Positions 35,344 to 44,124 are shown, counted from the stretch's first letter. The stretch: 64,000 nt of DNA from UBA6623 sp965226435 (GCA_965226435.1 CBDDCY010000005.1:124001-188000), one strand, 5' to 3'. Notes: a model not told the origin generated them from the sequence alone. A program made the numbers and translations.

Positions 35344-36537
35344 TCAATTCCCGAAGGCTAAACGCATGGCTTGGCCGATTACTTCACGGCCTCGCTGTAA
35401 GACGGTTTGCCGCCACGACTCATCATTAGGAGAGAATTTCTCCTTCAGTTCCTCCTTCGCCGGATGATCGAGCGTTCCATCGCCATAGTGGTGCAGGCGG
35501 TTCTCGTCGCGGAGAGCGCTCAGAGCCCGGACAACGTGGTACGTACCGAACTCCTGGCAAAGGAAATAGACTTTCCGACCAGGCAAGACACGCGGATACA
35601 TGGTGTCGTAGGCTCCTTTGATTCGGTAGCCCGGGCCGCGAACCGGGTCCAAGGGTGCAACGCGTTCCCCGAACGTTCTCTTCATCACTTGGTAGATTTC
35701 GGAACCTTCATCGCCGGCGTGAACGAACAAAGTGTCGTAAGCGAACGGCCCTAACCCTGTGTGCACGTCAACAACGACCAGACGCTCGGCGGCCTCCAGG
35801 CGCTCCCGCACGAACGCTTGGACCTTTCGCGGTCCTTCTTCAAGCTTCGATCCACCAAAGAACAGACCCTTCGGGTATTCGTATTGCCCGCCGGCGATCA
35901 CCTGCTTGAGGGTTGACATGCCATGCCGGGCAATTAGCCACGCCGCGCGAACGTAGTACAGATCCCAACCAGGTGGGCTCGGAGGATTCAAGAAGGGGTC
36001 AAGCTCGGGGTAACCAGGGGGGGTGCCCTCGTATTTCTCGTCGGGTCCGAGAAAATTTCGGTTCAAGTCAACACCGTTTTCGTTGAATCTTCGGAGCCAG
36101 GCCATCCCAAACGGATTCAACACGTGGACCATCACAAGCGCCGAGTCCTCGGGCATGGAGGGAATACCCTCATCCAGCCGCTGCAACTGGATAGCAGACC
36201 CGGCGAAAGCCTCCACCCCGTGCAGTCCGGACGAGTGCACGAGTGCCCGCTTGGGCTTCTCAGCACCAAACCAGGCAATGTCGATCGTTAAGTCTTCCCC
36301 ATTCGGGCCCTTTGCATTGAGTTGTAGCGCGCTCAGCCGTCCGCCGGCCTTTTCCACCGCGTTCCGAAATCGGGTCCGCGCCGTCGCGTAGTTGGGAGAA
36401 AAATACTTGGCGGACATGGAATCCCGACGGTCTCCTTCCCCGCCGTCACACGAGGCGAACAAGAATAAGACGAGCGCACTGATCAATAGCCCTCGCCCTG
36501 ACTTCGAATGATAAGACTTCTTATTCTTGGCGGGCAT
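35344..36537 (-). CDS. DUF2817/M14-like zinc carboxypeptidase lipoprotein
   Basis: 397 residues. MPAKNKKSYHSKSGRGLLIS leads into LVLFLFASC, a lipoprotein signal. The M14-type site is seen in HSSGLHGVEAFAGSAIQ (metal His/Glu region), NENGVDLNRNF (substrate Arg) and VVVDVHTGLGP (metal His). It matches the DUF2817 family, predicted metallo-carboxypeptidases. It is probably anchored in the periplasm and acting on peptides or peptidoglycan stems. Confidence 0.85.
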   Translation of the reverse strand: MPAKNKKSYHSKSGRGLLISALVLFLFASCDGGEGDRRDSMSAKYFSPNYATARTRFRNAVEKAGGRLSALQLNAKGPNGEDLTIDIAWFGAEKPKRALVHSSGLHGVEAFAGSAIQLQRLDEGIPSMPEDSALVMVHVLNPFGMAWLRRFNENGVDLNRNFLGPDEKYEGTPPGYPELDPFLNPPSPPGWDLYYVRAAWLIARHGMSTLKQVIAGGQYEYPKGLFFGGSKLEEGPRKVQAFVRERLEAAERLVVVDVHTGLGPFAYDTLFVHAGDEGSEIYQVMKRTFGERVAPLDPVRGPGYRIKGAYDTMYPRVLPGRKVYFLCQEFGTYHVVRALSALRDENRLHHYGDGTLDHPAKEELKEKFSPNDESWRQTVLQRGREVIGQAMRLAFGN

Positions 36538-36747
36538 CACGTCTAGCTCCTCGTGCTCAAACCGATTCACTCTTGCGATTCGATGATACGGGAGGTTCGG
36601 ACCAATAGCCACGGAGCATCGTGACAGTTTCTTGAGTGTCACACTTCCCTTGACTGCCCGCGGATTACTGTCGAGCAATCCGGTTACCACCAACCACCGC
36701 GCCCCAGAAGCGCTCGGGTGGCGGCCCGCCTGGAGGAGAGCTTATCG

Positions 36748-37575
36748 CTACACGGGGCGGTCTCCGGCGGCTGTTGTGCGGTGCATTAGGCGAGGCATCG
36801 TGTCGTCGTAGTCGTACACGGCGTAGTGCATTGCGCAGCGGTTGTCCCACATCAGCAAATCGCCGGGGCGCCAGCCATGGCGGTAGAGATTCTGCTCGCG
36901 GGTTGCGTGCGCATTGAGCGACGCCAGCCACGATAGGCTTTTGGCCTGTTCGATTCCGATCAGGCGCGACGTGAAATAGGGGTTGACGTAAAGCGCGAGC
37001 CGTCCGGTTTCGGGATGGGTGCGAACGACGGGGTGCTCGACCGGCGGAGGAATGCTTTGAATTTGCCGCCCGTCCGTCCCCGGCGATTCTTCGTTCCGCC
37101 GCGCCAACCTGGCGGCATTGTGCTCGGCTCGCATGGTCCGTAACGACTGCTTACGCGGGTCGGGCAGACTTTCATAGGCCGCGTACATATTGGCGAATAG
37201 AGTGTCGCCCTTTCCCTCAAGCGCGACGACGGCGTGCAGCATCGAGAGTTGGGGCGGGTTCTCGCTGAAAGAGATGTCGGAGTGCCAGAAGTCATTTCTG
37301 GCGCTGGGCTTCCCCGGGCGGTTTTCCAGCACAAACACGGCGGGGTGATCCTCGTGGCCGCGCCGTGAGCGCAGGGGATGAGGCTCAACCGCGCCGAAGC
37401 GTTCGGTGAAAGCCACTTGCGCTTTCGGTGGAACGCTCTGGTTTCGGAACACCAAGACCAGGTGATCGAGAAACGCTTGACGAATCTGCTGAAACGCTGC
37501 TTCGCTCACCGGACCGGATAAATCAACTTCACCGATTTCGGCGCCGAGGGCGGGACTGAGAGGCTGGATGGTCAT
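36748..37575 (-). CDS. TauD/TfdA-family 2-oxoglutarate-dependent dioxygenase
   Basis: 275 residues. The start MTIQPLSPALGAEIGEVDLS is typical of TauD. The Fe(II) facial triad is visible as the HxD in NDFWHSDISFSENPP and the distal His in PRLMHRTT, which also carries the 2-oxoglutarate-binding Arg. WRPGDLLMWDNRCAMHYAV is the conserved core. It would hydroxylate a substrate such as a sulfonate or aryl-oxy acid; no sulfonate transporter is nearby. Confidence 0.88.
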   Translation of the reverse strand: MTIQPLSPALGAEIGEVDLSGPVSEAAFQQIRQAFLDHLVLVFRNQSVPPKAQVAFTERFGAVEPHPLRSRRGHEDHPAVFVLENRPGKPSARNDFWHSDISFSENPPQLSMLHAVVALEGKGDTLFANMYAAYESLPDPRKQSLRTMRAEHNAARLARRNEESPGTDGRQIQSIPPPVEHPVVRTHPETGRLALYVNPYFTSRLIGIEQAKSLSWLASLNAHATREQNLYRHGWRPGDLLMWDNRCAMHYAVYDYDDTMPRLMHRTTAAGDRPV

Positions 37576-37820
37576 CCCAAAACAGTAGCGACAAGCATCC
37601 GCCGATTCTCCAGCCCGAGTTCGGTCGCGGGGCCGTCGTCTCCGTTGACTCTTGTACCACGAAAGCGCGGGCGGCGGCAGGAGTCTTTGGCGGGAAACGC
37701 GATGAGAATAGCGGGCCGGGAGAGAGGTCGGGGCAGGCGGATCGACGCGAGGACGTTTGAGCCGGCTGCGTTCGTTTCCGGTGCGCTAGGATAGGGACGC
37801 GCGACTTGAGGAGGTGTGTT

Positions 37821-38375
37821 GTGAGAGCCCTTTCGAACGTTGTTGTTCGTGTGTTGCTGTCGACCGCCGCGGGCGGCTTCTTGTTCGCGGCCGAAGATCA
37901 GCCGATGGTAGGCGAGGCGGCGCCGGCTTTCGAGTTGCCTTCACTCGCCGGAGAGCGGGTCGGTCTCGCGGACTATCGCGGGAAGACACTCGTGGTTCAC
38001 TTTGGCGCCGGGTGGTGACCGTTTTGTAATTCGGAGGCTCCGCATCTCGAAAAGCTCTCGAACGACTACAAGGACCGCGGCGTTGGAGTTCTTGTGATCG
38101 ATGTTTTGGAAACCGAGGCCGGCGCGCGCAAGTACGCGGAGCGCTCGAAATTTACGTTCCCGGTGTTGCACGATGCCGATGGGGCGGTCTCGGCAAGCTA
38201 CGCGCCGGCCGGAGTGCTCCCGGACCTGCCGCGCGATCAGGTGCCGATCGCGTCTAACCTCATCATCGACTCCGAGGGTCGAATCGTTTTCTACAGCTTG
38301 CTCGGTTCCGTCAATTTTGACGCTAAGCTTGTGGCCCTGAAGGCAGCGCTTGAAGAGCTTCTTTCGAAACCTTGA
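37821..38375 (+). CDS. Thioredoxin-fold (AhpC/TSA-redoxin) protein, candidate selenoprotein with in-frame TGA
   Basis: GTG start after AGGAGG (37809-37814). A signal-like N-terminus (VLLSTAAGGFLFA) leads to the redoxin start VGEAAPAFELPSLAGERVGL, then DYRGKTLVVHFGAGW. The next codon is TGA (38016-38018), and the frame continues as PFCNSEAPHLEKLSNDYKDR, then VGVLVIDV, GSVNFDAKL and a normal end at 38375. The TGA stands exactly where the first Cys of the CxxC redox motif belongs, giving U66-P-F-C69. A small hairpin with a G-starting loop follows at 38032. Full length is 184 residues, as expected for the family. A Cys TGC-to-TGA error or null mutation is the alternative; selA/selB/selC are not in the window. 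Confidence 0.78.
38032..38042 (+). promoter_or_regulatory. Candidate bacterial SECIS hairpin
   Basis: CGGA (38032-38035) pairs with TCCG (38039-38042) around the loop GGC. The loop starts 17 nt after the TGA, within the 16-37 nt range of the bacterial SECIS model, which also asks for a stem of about 4 bp and a G in the first two loop positions. The hairpin is short, so it is suggestive rather than proof. Confidence 0.5.
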
Positions 38376-38480
38376 GGGAGTTTCCCGCCGTCCTTTCACC
38401 GTCTATCGCCGTCTATCGCCGAAAACCCTTTTCGGCGGAGTCCCATCGGGCTATGGTATTAGAAAGCAAGGGAGGTTCCG

Positions 38481-39485
38481 ATGAGCGATCGCTTTCTTGC
38501 TGCGTTGTTGACGATGATTGTGGCACTTTTGCTTGCGCCGCCGCCCGCGCTGGGCCAGGCCGAGGCGGACGGTTGGACTCCGCCGAGAACAGCGGATGGC
38601 ACACCGGACATACAAGGCATATTCACCTTCCGAACCGTCACGCCGCTACAGCGTGCCAAAGAGATGGCCGGGAAAGCGACGCTGAACGCCGAAGAAGCGG
38701 CGGCCTATGAAAAGTATCGCAATCGACGCCTCAATCGTGATTTGTTCGATCCCATCACGGGGGCTCCGTGGGCCGGTTACGCGCCGAAGGCGAAGGGCGG
38801 CGTTCTGTCGTACAACGATTTTTGGTACGAGCGGGGGGTTGAGCTTACCAAGGACAAGCGGACGTCGCTGATCGTGGATCCGCCCGACGGGAGAATCCCC
38901 TTTACCGAAGAGGCGAAAATGCAGCGCGCCAAGCGTCGCGCCATATCGAATTCGGGTTGGGCCGAATCGCATGAGGACCGCAGCTTGTTTGACCGTTGCA
39001 TCATGGGTTTCAACTCCGGACCGCCGATGGTTTCCTCGGCTTACAACAACAACGTTCAAATCCTGCAGGTTCCCGGATACGTGGTGATCTACAACGAGAT
39101 GGTGCATAACACGCGCATCATCCCCACCGACGGTCGCCCGCATGGGGAACTGCGCCAATGGGCGGGCGACTCGCGCGGCCGTTGGGAGGGCGATACGCTG
39201 GTCGTGGATACGATCAACTTCCTGCGCGAGACGAGCCTTCCGGGTTCGAGCGCGACTACTCACTTGGTCGAACGCTTTACGCGCGTTGACGCCGACACGG
39301 TCATGTACGAGTTCACGGTCGAGGACTCGAATTCGTACACGCGCCCCTGGACCGCGGTGATGCCTCTGCGAAGGACGGACGGGCCGCTTTATGAGTACGC
39401 CTGCCACGAGGGGAACTACGGGCTTTACAATATTCTCGCCGGGGCGCGGGCTAAGGAGAAGGCGGCGGCGGGGGGAGATCGGTGA
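38481..39485 (+). CDS. Secreted hypothetical protein of an acidobacteria-common type
   Basis: 334 residues with signal peptide MSDRFLAALLTMIVALLLAP. It begins its mature part with WTPPRTADGTPDIQGIFTFR, then has DRSLFDRCIMGFNSGPPMVS, VVIYNEMVHNTRIIPTDGR and WAGDSRGRWEGDTLVVDTIN. Proteins with this DGTPDIQG...SRGRWEGDTLVV pattern are expanded in Acidobacteria; no function is known to me. The 3' end (GARAKEKAAAGGDR) is itself part of a repeat that recurs at 39553 and, inverted, near 40765. Confidence 0.75.
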   Translation: MSDRFLAALLTMIVALLLAPPPALGQAEADGWTPPRTADGTPDIQGIFTFRTVTPLQRAKEMAGKATLNAEEAAAYEKYRNRRLNRDLFDPITGAPWAGYAPKAKGGVLSYNDFWYERGVELTKDKRTSLIVDPPDGRIPFTEEAKMQRAKRRAISNSGWAESHEDRSLFDRCIMGFNSGPPMVSSAYNNNVQILQVPGYVVIYNEMVHNTRIIPTDGRPHGELRQWAGDSRGRWEGDTLVVDTINFLRETSLPGSSATTHLVERFTRVDADTVMYEFTVEDSNSYTRPWTAVMPLRRTDGPLYEYACHEGNYGLYNILAGARAKEKAAAGGDR

Positions 39486-39628
39486 CGGCGGGGGGAGATC
39501 GGTGACAGCCACGTAACCCCGCCACGTAACCCCAGCCACGTAACCCCACAGCCGGGGCGCGGGCTAAGGAGAAGGTGGCGGCGTGGGGGGAGCGATAGGG
39601 GCGGCCGGCTGCCCCTATCGCTCCCCCC
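39439..39628. repeat. Left arm of a long inverted repeat, with an 18-bp perfect hairpin
   Basis: CGGGGCGCGGGCTAAGGAGA occurs at about 39439 (inside the gene end) and again at about 39553. Three units of CCACGTAACCCC lie between. The block from CGGTGACAGCCACGTAACC to GCCGGCTG is the near-exact inverse of 40744-40880. At its end an 18-bp stem (39585-39602 with 39611-39628; core GGAGCGATAGGGGC) encloses an 8-nt loop. Confidence 0.75.
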
Positions 39629-39844
39629 CGATCTCCCCGGTCACCGATTTCCCTCCTGGTTTCCAACCTCTCCCCCCCCGGTTTCTCCCCGCGCCCGCCC
39701 TTCGCCGAGCGTCACCCTGCCTTGAGAATAGCGGGCGTGTCAAGCGACCGCGCCTGGAGTGGTGCGTGACGTCAATCAGAAAGACCTGGTGGTGTGGGCG
39801 CGAGTCTCTCGGGGGTCTTCGGCTTCGCTGCTCGGTTGGGCCGC

Positions 39845-39956
39845 GGCTGAAGCCTGAAGGGGAAGGCCGCTGAAGCGGCCTAGTCGTCCGGGGGCGCCGT
39901 TACCCCGGTCCTGAAGGACCGGCCGATTTGAGCAACCCAAGCCCGGTGAACCGGGC
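39845..39956. repeat. Cluster of TGAA-centred palindromes
   Basis: Five inverted repeats share the centre TGAA: GGCTGAAGCC (39845), CCTGAAGG (39853), GGCCGCTGAAGCGGCC (39865), CCGGTCCTGAAGGACCGG (39905) and GCCCGGTGAACCGGGC (39941). Stems differ in sequence but keep the centre, so pairing rather than sequence seems conserved. Confidence 0.75.
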
Positions 39957-39969
39957 TCCACTGGGCGTT

Positions 39970-40410
39970 GATTTCAATAGCGTTAGGCTGTTCTTGGGTT
40001 CGTTTTGTATTTTTGGTTTTGGACGGCTGCCGGGGTCTGATCCGGGTCGAGTGATTGGCAACCGGACTGTGCGGGCGTGTGAGGCCGCGGGTTCCTATCG
40101 GGGGCTGCGGTATATGATGCAGCGCATTGATTCCAATAGCTTTAGGTGTAGTTTGGGTTCGTTTCGTAAAATTCGATTCGGGCTCGGCGCCGCGGCGGGC
40201 TCCGATCTCCGTCGACGGTTGACAACCATGGTGAGGGTCGGCCGGTGCTTTGTCTCTCTGGCGCGGATTAGCCCCACCGACGGGGGCGAACGTTGAGCCG
40301 GAGTGATTCGGTGGCTCGCGACACGGGAACCGCCCGTTGAGGGTCTCTTAAGTAGTAGATAAGACATCACATAGAGTCGATTTGGGTTCGTTTCGCAAAA
40401 TCGCTTCCCG
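39970..40410 (+). repeat. Three copies of a TTGGGTTCGTTT motif
   Basis: TTGGGTTCGTTTTGTA (39994), TTTGGGTTCGTTTCGTAAAA (40152) and TTTGGGTTCGTTTCGCAAAA (40381) recur. The first two are preceded by TTGATTTCAATAGCGTTAGG and TTGATTCCAATAGCTTTAGG, respectively. No gene is evident between them. Confidence 0.65.
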
Positions 40411-40561
40411 GGCGGGTCGCGGGGAAATTTTTTCGGGTGAGGTTTTCATGACGGCGGTTGCGGTACCCGGGTCCGCGTGCTCAGGATAGCGTGGCGGTCA
40501 AGCCGGAGTGGGCCCGGGCGATTCCACTAATGCCTGCTGATCTCCATGGTGGGTGAGGAAT

Positions 40562-40660
40562 GCTATTCGGTGGCGTTATTCGGTGGCTGTCACGGAACCG
40601 CAGTCGTCACGGAACCGCAGTCACGGAACCGCAGTCACGGAACCGCAACGGAACCACATT
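40562..40660 (+). repeat. Tandem GTCACGGAACCGCA repeat
   Basis: After CTATTCGGTGGCG and TTATTCGGTGGC come four close units of TCACGGAACCGCA (40595-40650). The leading part is repeated at 44388-44425, where TCACCGAACCC and C-runs follow. Confidence 0.7.
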
Positions 40661-40662
40661 GA

Positions 40663-40741
40663 CATCCAACGGCACCGGTTCCCAGTGGGGCAGGTTTCCA
40701 GGCCTGCCCATTCCTCAACCCGCCCATTTGAAGTTTCAGGC
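40663..40741 (+). repeat. Dispersed 80-bp repeat with internal hairpin, copy 1
   Basis: From ACATCCAACGGCACCGGTTC to CATTCCTCAACCCGCCCATT, then GAAGTTTCAGG. It recurs inverted at 50392-50474. The core is a stem-loop, GGGGCAGG...CCTGCCC. Confidence 0.75.
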
Positions 40742-40743
40742 TG

Positions 40744-40930
40744 GGGACAGCCGGCCGCCCCTATCGCTCCCCCCCCGCCGACTCCCTCTCCTTAGCCCGC
40801 GCCCCGGCTGTAGGGTTACGTGGCTGGGGTTACGTGGCGGCCGGGGTTACGTGGCTGTCACCGATTCCCGCCGCCGATTCCCGCCGACCGATTCCCGCCG
40901 ATTCCCCCTGTCACCGGTTCCCCCCCTTGC
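40744..40930. repeat. Right arm of the long inverted repeat, plus tandem units
   Basis: This is the inverse of 39470-39615: GCCGGCCGCCCCTATCGCTC, then CCTTAGCCCGCGCCCCGGCT. Three GGTTACGTGGC units follow (40815-40856), then four CGATTCCCGCCG-type units (40861-40905). No gene lies between the arms apart from the motifs listed separately. 40931-41068 holds nothing I recognise. Confidence 0.72.
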
Positions 40931-41068
40931 ACTTGTGCGCTTGAGCGGATATGTGAAAATGGGTTGCAGCCATCATGCGACTTGTTCTCGCGTGGCGGTC
41001 AGGTCCCGGCTGGTGCGTTCACATCGGCCAATATCCGAGATCAGGCCAAGGAATTGCAAGGGGGGGGC

Positions 41069-41770
41069 GTGAAACCCAAATTCATAGCCGGCTTTCAGGT
41101 CAGGGCCCAGTGCCCTGACTGCGACGGGGCTGTCACGACCTTTGAGAAGCTGCTCTTCGAAAGACAGCACGAGGGCAGTACCGTTGTTGAAGTGAACCGC
41201 CGCACCGAGGTCGACGGAGTGTGGTACAAGGCCACGATCTACAGGTTGCTCAAATGCGCTGGCTGCGGTCGAGCTGGTCTCGCAAAATCCCATGTGGGCG
41301 TTCAAGATAACCGCGAATATCTGTTTGAATTCTTCCCCTATTCAATAGACCGTGCCAATCTACCTTCTGCCGTCCCCGACGAAATCAAGAAGGAGTTCCG
41401 AGAGGCCGAAAAATGTACCGGATTCGGGGCCCATCGCGCGGCGTCCGCTCTAATCAGATCCGTATTGGAAAAGACCCTCAGGCTCAACGGTTACGCTCAC
41501 GGCAAGCTCAACAGAAGTAACCTGCAACAGAAGATCGATGCGGCGGCAGACGATGGCGTCATCCACGAGACGCGCAGAAAGCGGGCGCACGAGGAAATCC
41601 GCGCGCTCGGAAACGACGTCCTACACGACGAATGGCGCGAGGTCACCAGTGAAGAATTCGAGATGGCTCATCACTACGCTCAACGCATCCTCGAAGACTT
41701 CTACGACGACAGGGATACCGTCGAGGCGACACTGAAATCTCACAATCGGCTTCCTCTCCCCTCCACCTAG
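41069..41770 (+). CDS. DUF4145-domain (HEPN-like) protein
   Basis: 233 residues from a GTG preceded by AAGGGGGGG. The N-terminal half has CPDCDG and a second CAGCG pair, a probable zinc ribbon. The C-terminal half is DUF4145: FREAEKCTGFGAHRAASALI, EKTLRLNGYAHGKL, then ALGNDVLHDEWREVTSEEFE. DUF4145 belongs to the HEPN-related helical families often linked to defence loci. The apparent longer upstream frame is repeat DNA. Confidence 0.75.
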   Translation: MKPKFIAGFQVRAQCPDCDGAVTTFEKLLFERQHEGSTVVEVNRRTEVDGVWYKATIYRLLKCAGCGRAGLAKSHVGVQDNREYLFEFFPYSIDRANLPSAVPDEIKKEFREAEKCTGFGAHRAASALIRSVLEKTLRLNGYAHGKLNRSNLQQKIDAAADDGVIHETRRKRAHEEIRALGNDVLHDEWREVTSEEFEMAHHYAQRILEDFYDDRDTVEATLKSHNRLPLPST

Positions 41771-41808
41771 CCCAAAGGCGTCGGGGCCCGGAAACCTGAC
41801 CGCAAGAG

Positions 41809-42483
41809 ATGAAAGACAAGTCCAACAGCGAAAGCGCCGGAGGCAGAGGCCCCCGGGTAGTATCCGCGAAGGCTAGTGCCATTGCCACGGCGACCGCGAG
41901 CGTTTCCGCCGCCGTAAAGGCCAACCTGTCCGGGCGTCATTTGTCGGCTGCTGACTACTTCGCTTCTCAATGCGAAGCTATCGAAATGGAAGAGGCGACG
42001 CTGGATTGGGAGCAACCACGCTTGTACGAATCGAGGTACTATTCCATTGGCGCTGTCGTGCTAGCCGTCGCGGCCCTGGAAACCTCCGTAAACGAGCTCT
42101 ACCTTGAAGCAGTTGATCGAACAAAGAGCTCCCTCGACCCGCTGTCTGAGCAACAGATGTCGCTGCTCGAAGAGCTCTGGAAGGGAATCGACAGAACATT
42201 TACGATTCTCGAAAAGCATCAGGTTGCGCTGACGGCTTGCGGCAAACCTCCGATGGACAGGGGAGCGGAACCAGCCCAGTCCGCCGCCGATCTGATCGTC
42301 CTGAGAAACGCTCTCATCCATTTCAAACCGGAATGGGACACCGAGCTGGACAAGCACCAGAATCTAGAAGACCGCCTTCGTCAGAAGTTCCCTCCGAGCG
42401 CTCTCGCCGCTCGGGGTCTCGGGACAGATGGCATGGTTTCCGAATCGATGCCTCGGGGCGGGGTGCGCGCGCTGGGCTTGTGA
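41809..42483 (+). CDS. Hypothetical protein with HEPN-like RNxxxH motif
   Basis: 224 residues, largely helical, starting 38 bp after the DUF4145 gene. VLAVAALETSVNELYLEAVD is followed by LIVLRNALIHFKPEWDTELD. This RNALIH fits the HEPN RNase motif (R, polar residue, x3, H). The N-terminus is Ala/Ser-rich and low in complexity. Role unknown; an RNase or helical scaffold in a two-gene unit is plausible. Confidence 0.55.
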   Translation: MKDKSNSESAGGRGPRVVSAKASAIATATASVSAAVKANLSGRHLSAADYFASQCEAIEMEEATLDWEQPRLYESRYYSIGAVVLAVAALETSVNELYLEAVDRTKSSLDPLSEQQMSLLEELWKGIDRTFTILEKHQVALTACGKPPMDRGAEPAQSAADLIVLRNALIHFKPEWDTELDKHQNLEDRLRQKFPPSALAARGLGTDGMVSESMPRGGVRALGL

Positions 42484-42746
42484 GGCAACCCGCAAGTTCT
42501 CTGCCGAGTTCTGTAATCGCCTCGGCATCAAGGCCAGGCTGCCGTGAGGCCGCCCTAGCGCCCCCGATCCCCCGCCCCCCGCCGGCGAACGCCGTGGAAC
42601 GCGGCGGAACGCCGGGAACAGCAAAAACCGTAAGCGCCCGCCCCTGTGGACGCGTTGGGACGCATCGGGACGCAGGGAACGGCGAGTGTGAGACCGCTGG
42701 CGGGTCACTTTTTCGGGCATGAGATCATGAAGGAAGAGGCTTACCT

Positions 42747-42953
42747 ATGGCAAAGACTCTTTACTTCGTCGAATGCAAGACGTGCAAATCGAAGATCCCT
42801 CCCGAAGACCAGGCGGATTACTACAGCGGGAGTTGGAAACGTCGCCTCACATGCACGTGTGGCGCTTCACACGAGTACAGCTACGAGGACCTGAGGCCGA
42901 AGCCTCCGAAGGGTCGAGAGCCCCTCCCGGCTCCTACCGAACACGCGGTCTAA
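42747..42953 (+). CDS. Small zinc-ribbon protein
   Basis: 68 residues: MAKTLYFVECKTCKSKIPPE, then WKRRLTCTCGASHEYSYEDL. The two Cys pairs (CKTC and CTC) can hold one zinc. A ribosome site GAAGGAAGAGG is upstream. The 263 bases before it contain only short GGGACGC/GAACGC-type repeats. Confidence 0.65.
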   Translation: MAKTLYFVECKTCKSKIPPEDQADYYSGSWKRRLTCTCGASHEYSYEDLRPKPPKGREPLPAPTEHAV

Positions 42954-43125
42954 TCTGAGTTCGTGGAACCCCTCGCCGCGGCGATGATCATGCGGGCCGT
43001 CTGGGACCTCAACCACCCAGAACAGGGGCGTTCGGGGACGGAGCCCAAATAAAGTGGAACGCGGGCGGCAGTCCCCCATCTTCGCCCGAACTACTTCCGC
43101 CACGACCTAGGAGCCGGGCGGGCGG

Positions 43126-44124
43126 TTACGGCAGAAGCAGGAAGGTTCGGGCGGTGGGACGTCCCACGGCGTGGGTTTGTTGATAGGTGTCTAGTTTTTT
43201 TAGGAAATCGTCCCACATGCGCTGCTCGTCGACGTCGGTGATCCAATTGATCGTGCGGTCGGTTTTGACGTGCTCGAAGTTCATGTCGTCACCCAGCTTT
43301 GGGCGGGGGTAGGTTTCGTGGGTCGTCATCCCTAATACGTAGGCTAGGGTGATGTTGTCCCAAATGATCCAAGGCTTCGAAAAATCGTTGACTCGGCGCG
43401 GTTTGACAAAGCGGTAATACCAGGCCTGAAACTCCTCGAAGAGCCACTGCCCGATCGGGCCCCGCTCGCCCACCATTTCTCGGGCCTGATCCAGATGCAG
43501 CGACAGACTCGCGCGGCAGACGTTTCCCGAGCCGATGGTCAGAGGGACGTCGGAGTCCAGGATGACCTGCATGCCTTTCACATCGTTGGCGATATTGAAC
43601 TCATCTCCACCGTTGGGCCAGCTCGTGAACCCCATATCGATGATTTCGATGCGCTCGACGATGGTTGGGTCCATCAGGATGGCGGAGGCCGCGTCCGTCA
43701 CCGCGCCAATGGTCAGCACTTTGAGACGGTTGTCGGGCGAAAAGTCCCGCGACGCCTCGATGAGAAACCGCGCGCCGTCACTGGCCCTGGGCTTGGTCTT
43801 GTCCTCCAACGGAAGATCGGCCCCGGCGAAGAGCGGCGGGTGGCTCGCCATGCCCAGCCGATTCTCGACTACATCGAGAAGAATTCTGTAAGACGTTTGT
43901 CCGGCGGGCGGGCTGATGGTTGGCGCGTGGGCCGAGATGATCCCCCGAACGTCAAATTGCGAGTTGATGAGCAGGTAAGTGATTGCCCACTGATCGTCCA
44001 CTTCATTGCCGACATCGGTGGAAAGAACAACAGGAATTGTCGGTGACGCCGCGCTTGGAGTCGCGGTGGCCAAGAGAGCGGCCGCGGCCACGAAGCACAA
44101 GAGAAATCGAGTCAGGTTGAGCAT
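43126..44124 (-). CDS. Secreted nucleoside hydrolase-like protein
   Basis: 332 residues with signal peptide LTRFLLCFVAAAALLATATP. The metal-binding motif of the nucleoside-hydrolase family is VVLSTDVGNEVDDQWAITYL. VLTIGAVTDAASAIL and GDEFNIANDVKGMQVILDSD complete the core. It would cleave a ribonucleoside N-glycosidic bond in the periplasm or outside the cell, feeding salvage. VDD replaces the more usual DDA spacing. Confidence 0.82.
   Translation of the reverse strand: MLNLTRFLLCFVAAAALLATATPSAASPTIPVVLSTDVGNEVDDQWAITYLLINSQFDVRGIISAHAPTISPPAGQTSYRILLDVVENRLGMASHPPLFAGADLPLEDKTKPRASDGARFLIEASRDFSPDNRLKVLTIGAVTDAASAILMDPTIVERIEIIDMGFTSWPNGGDEFNIANDVKGMQVILDSDVPLTIGSGNVCRASLSLHLDQAREMVGERGPIGQWLFEEFQAWYYRFVKPRRVNDFSKPWIIWDNITLAYVLGMTTHETYPRPKLGDDMNFEHVKTDRTINWITDVDEQRMWDDFLKKLDTYQQTHAVGRPTARTFLLLP

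Noticed and set aside
39486..41068. CRISPR array suggested by the repeated blocks
   Set aside because: Units differ in length, overlap, occur in both orientations and lack regular unique spacers; no cas genes are present.
40931..41068. Earlier start of the DUF4145 gene (frame open from 40820)
   Set aside because: The upstream part is translated repeat DNA; the GTG at 41069 has a purine-rich ribosome site and begins the conserved protein.
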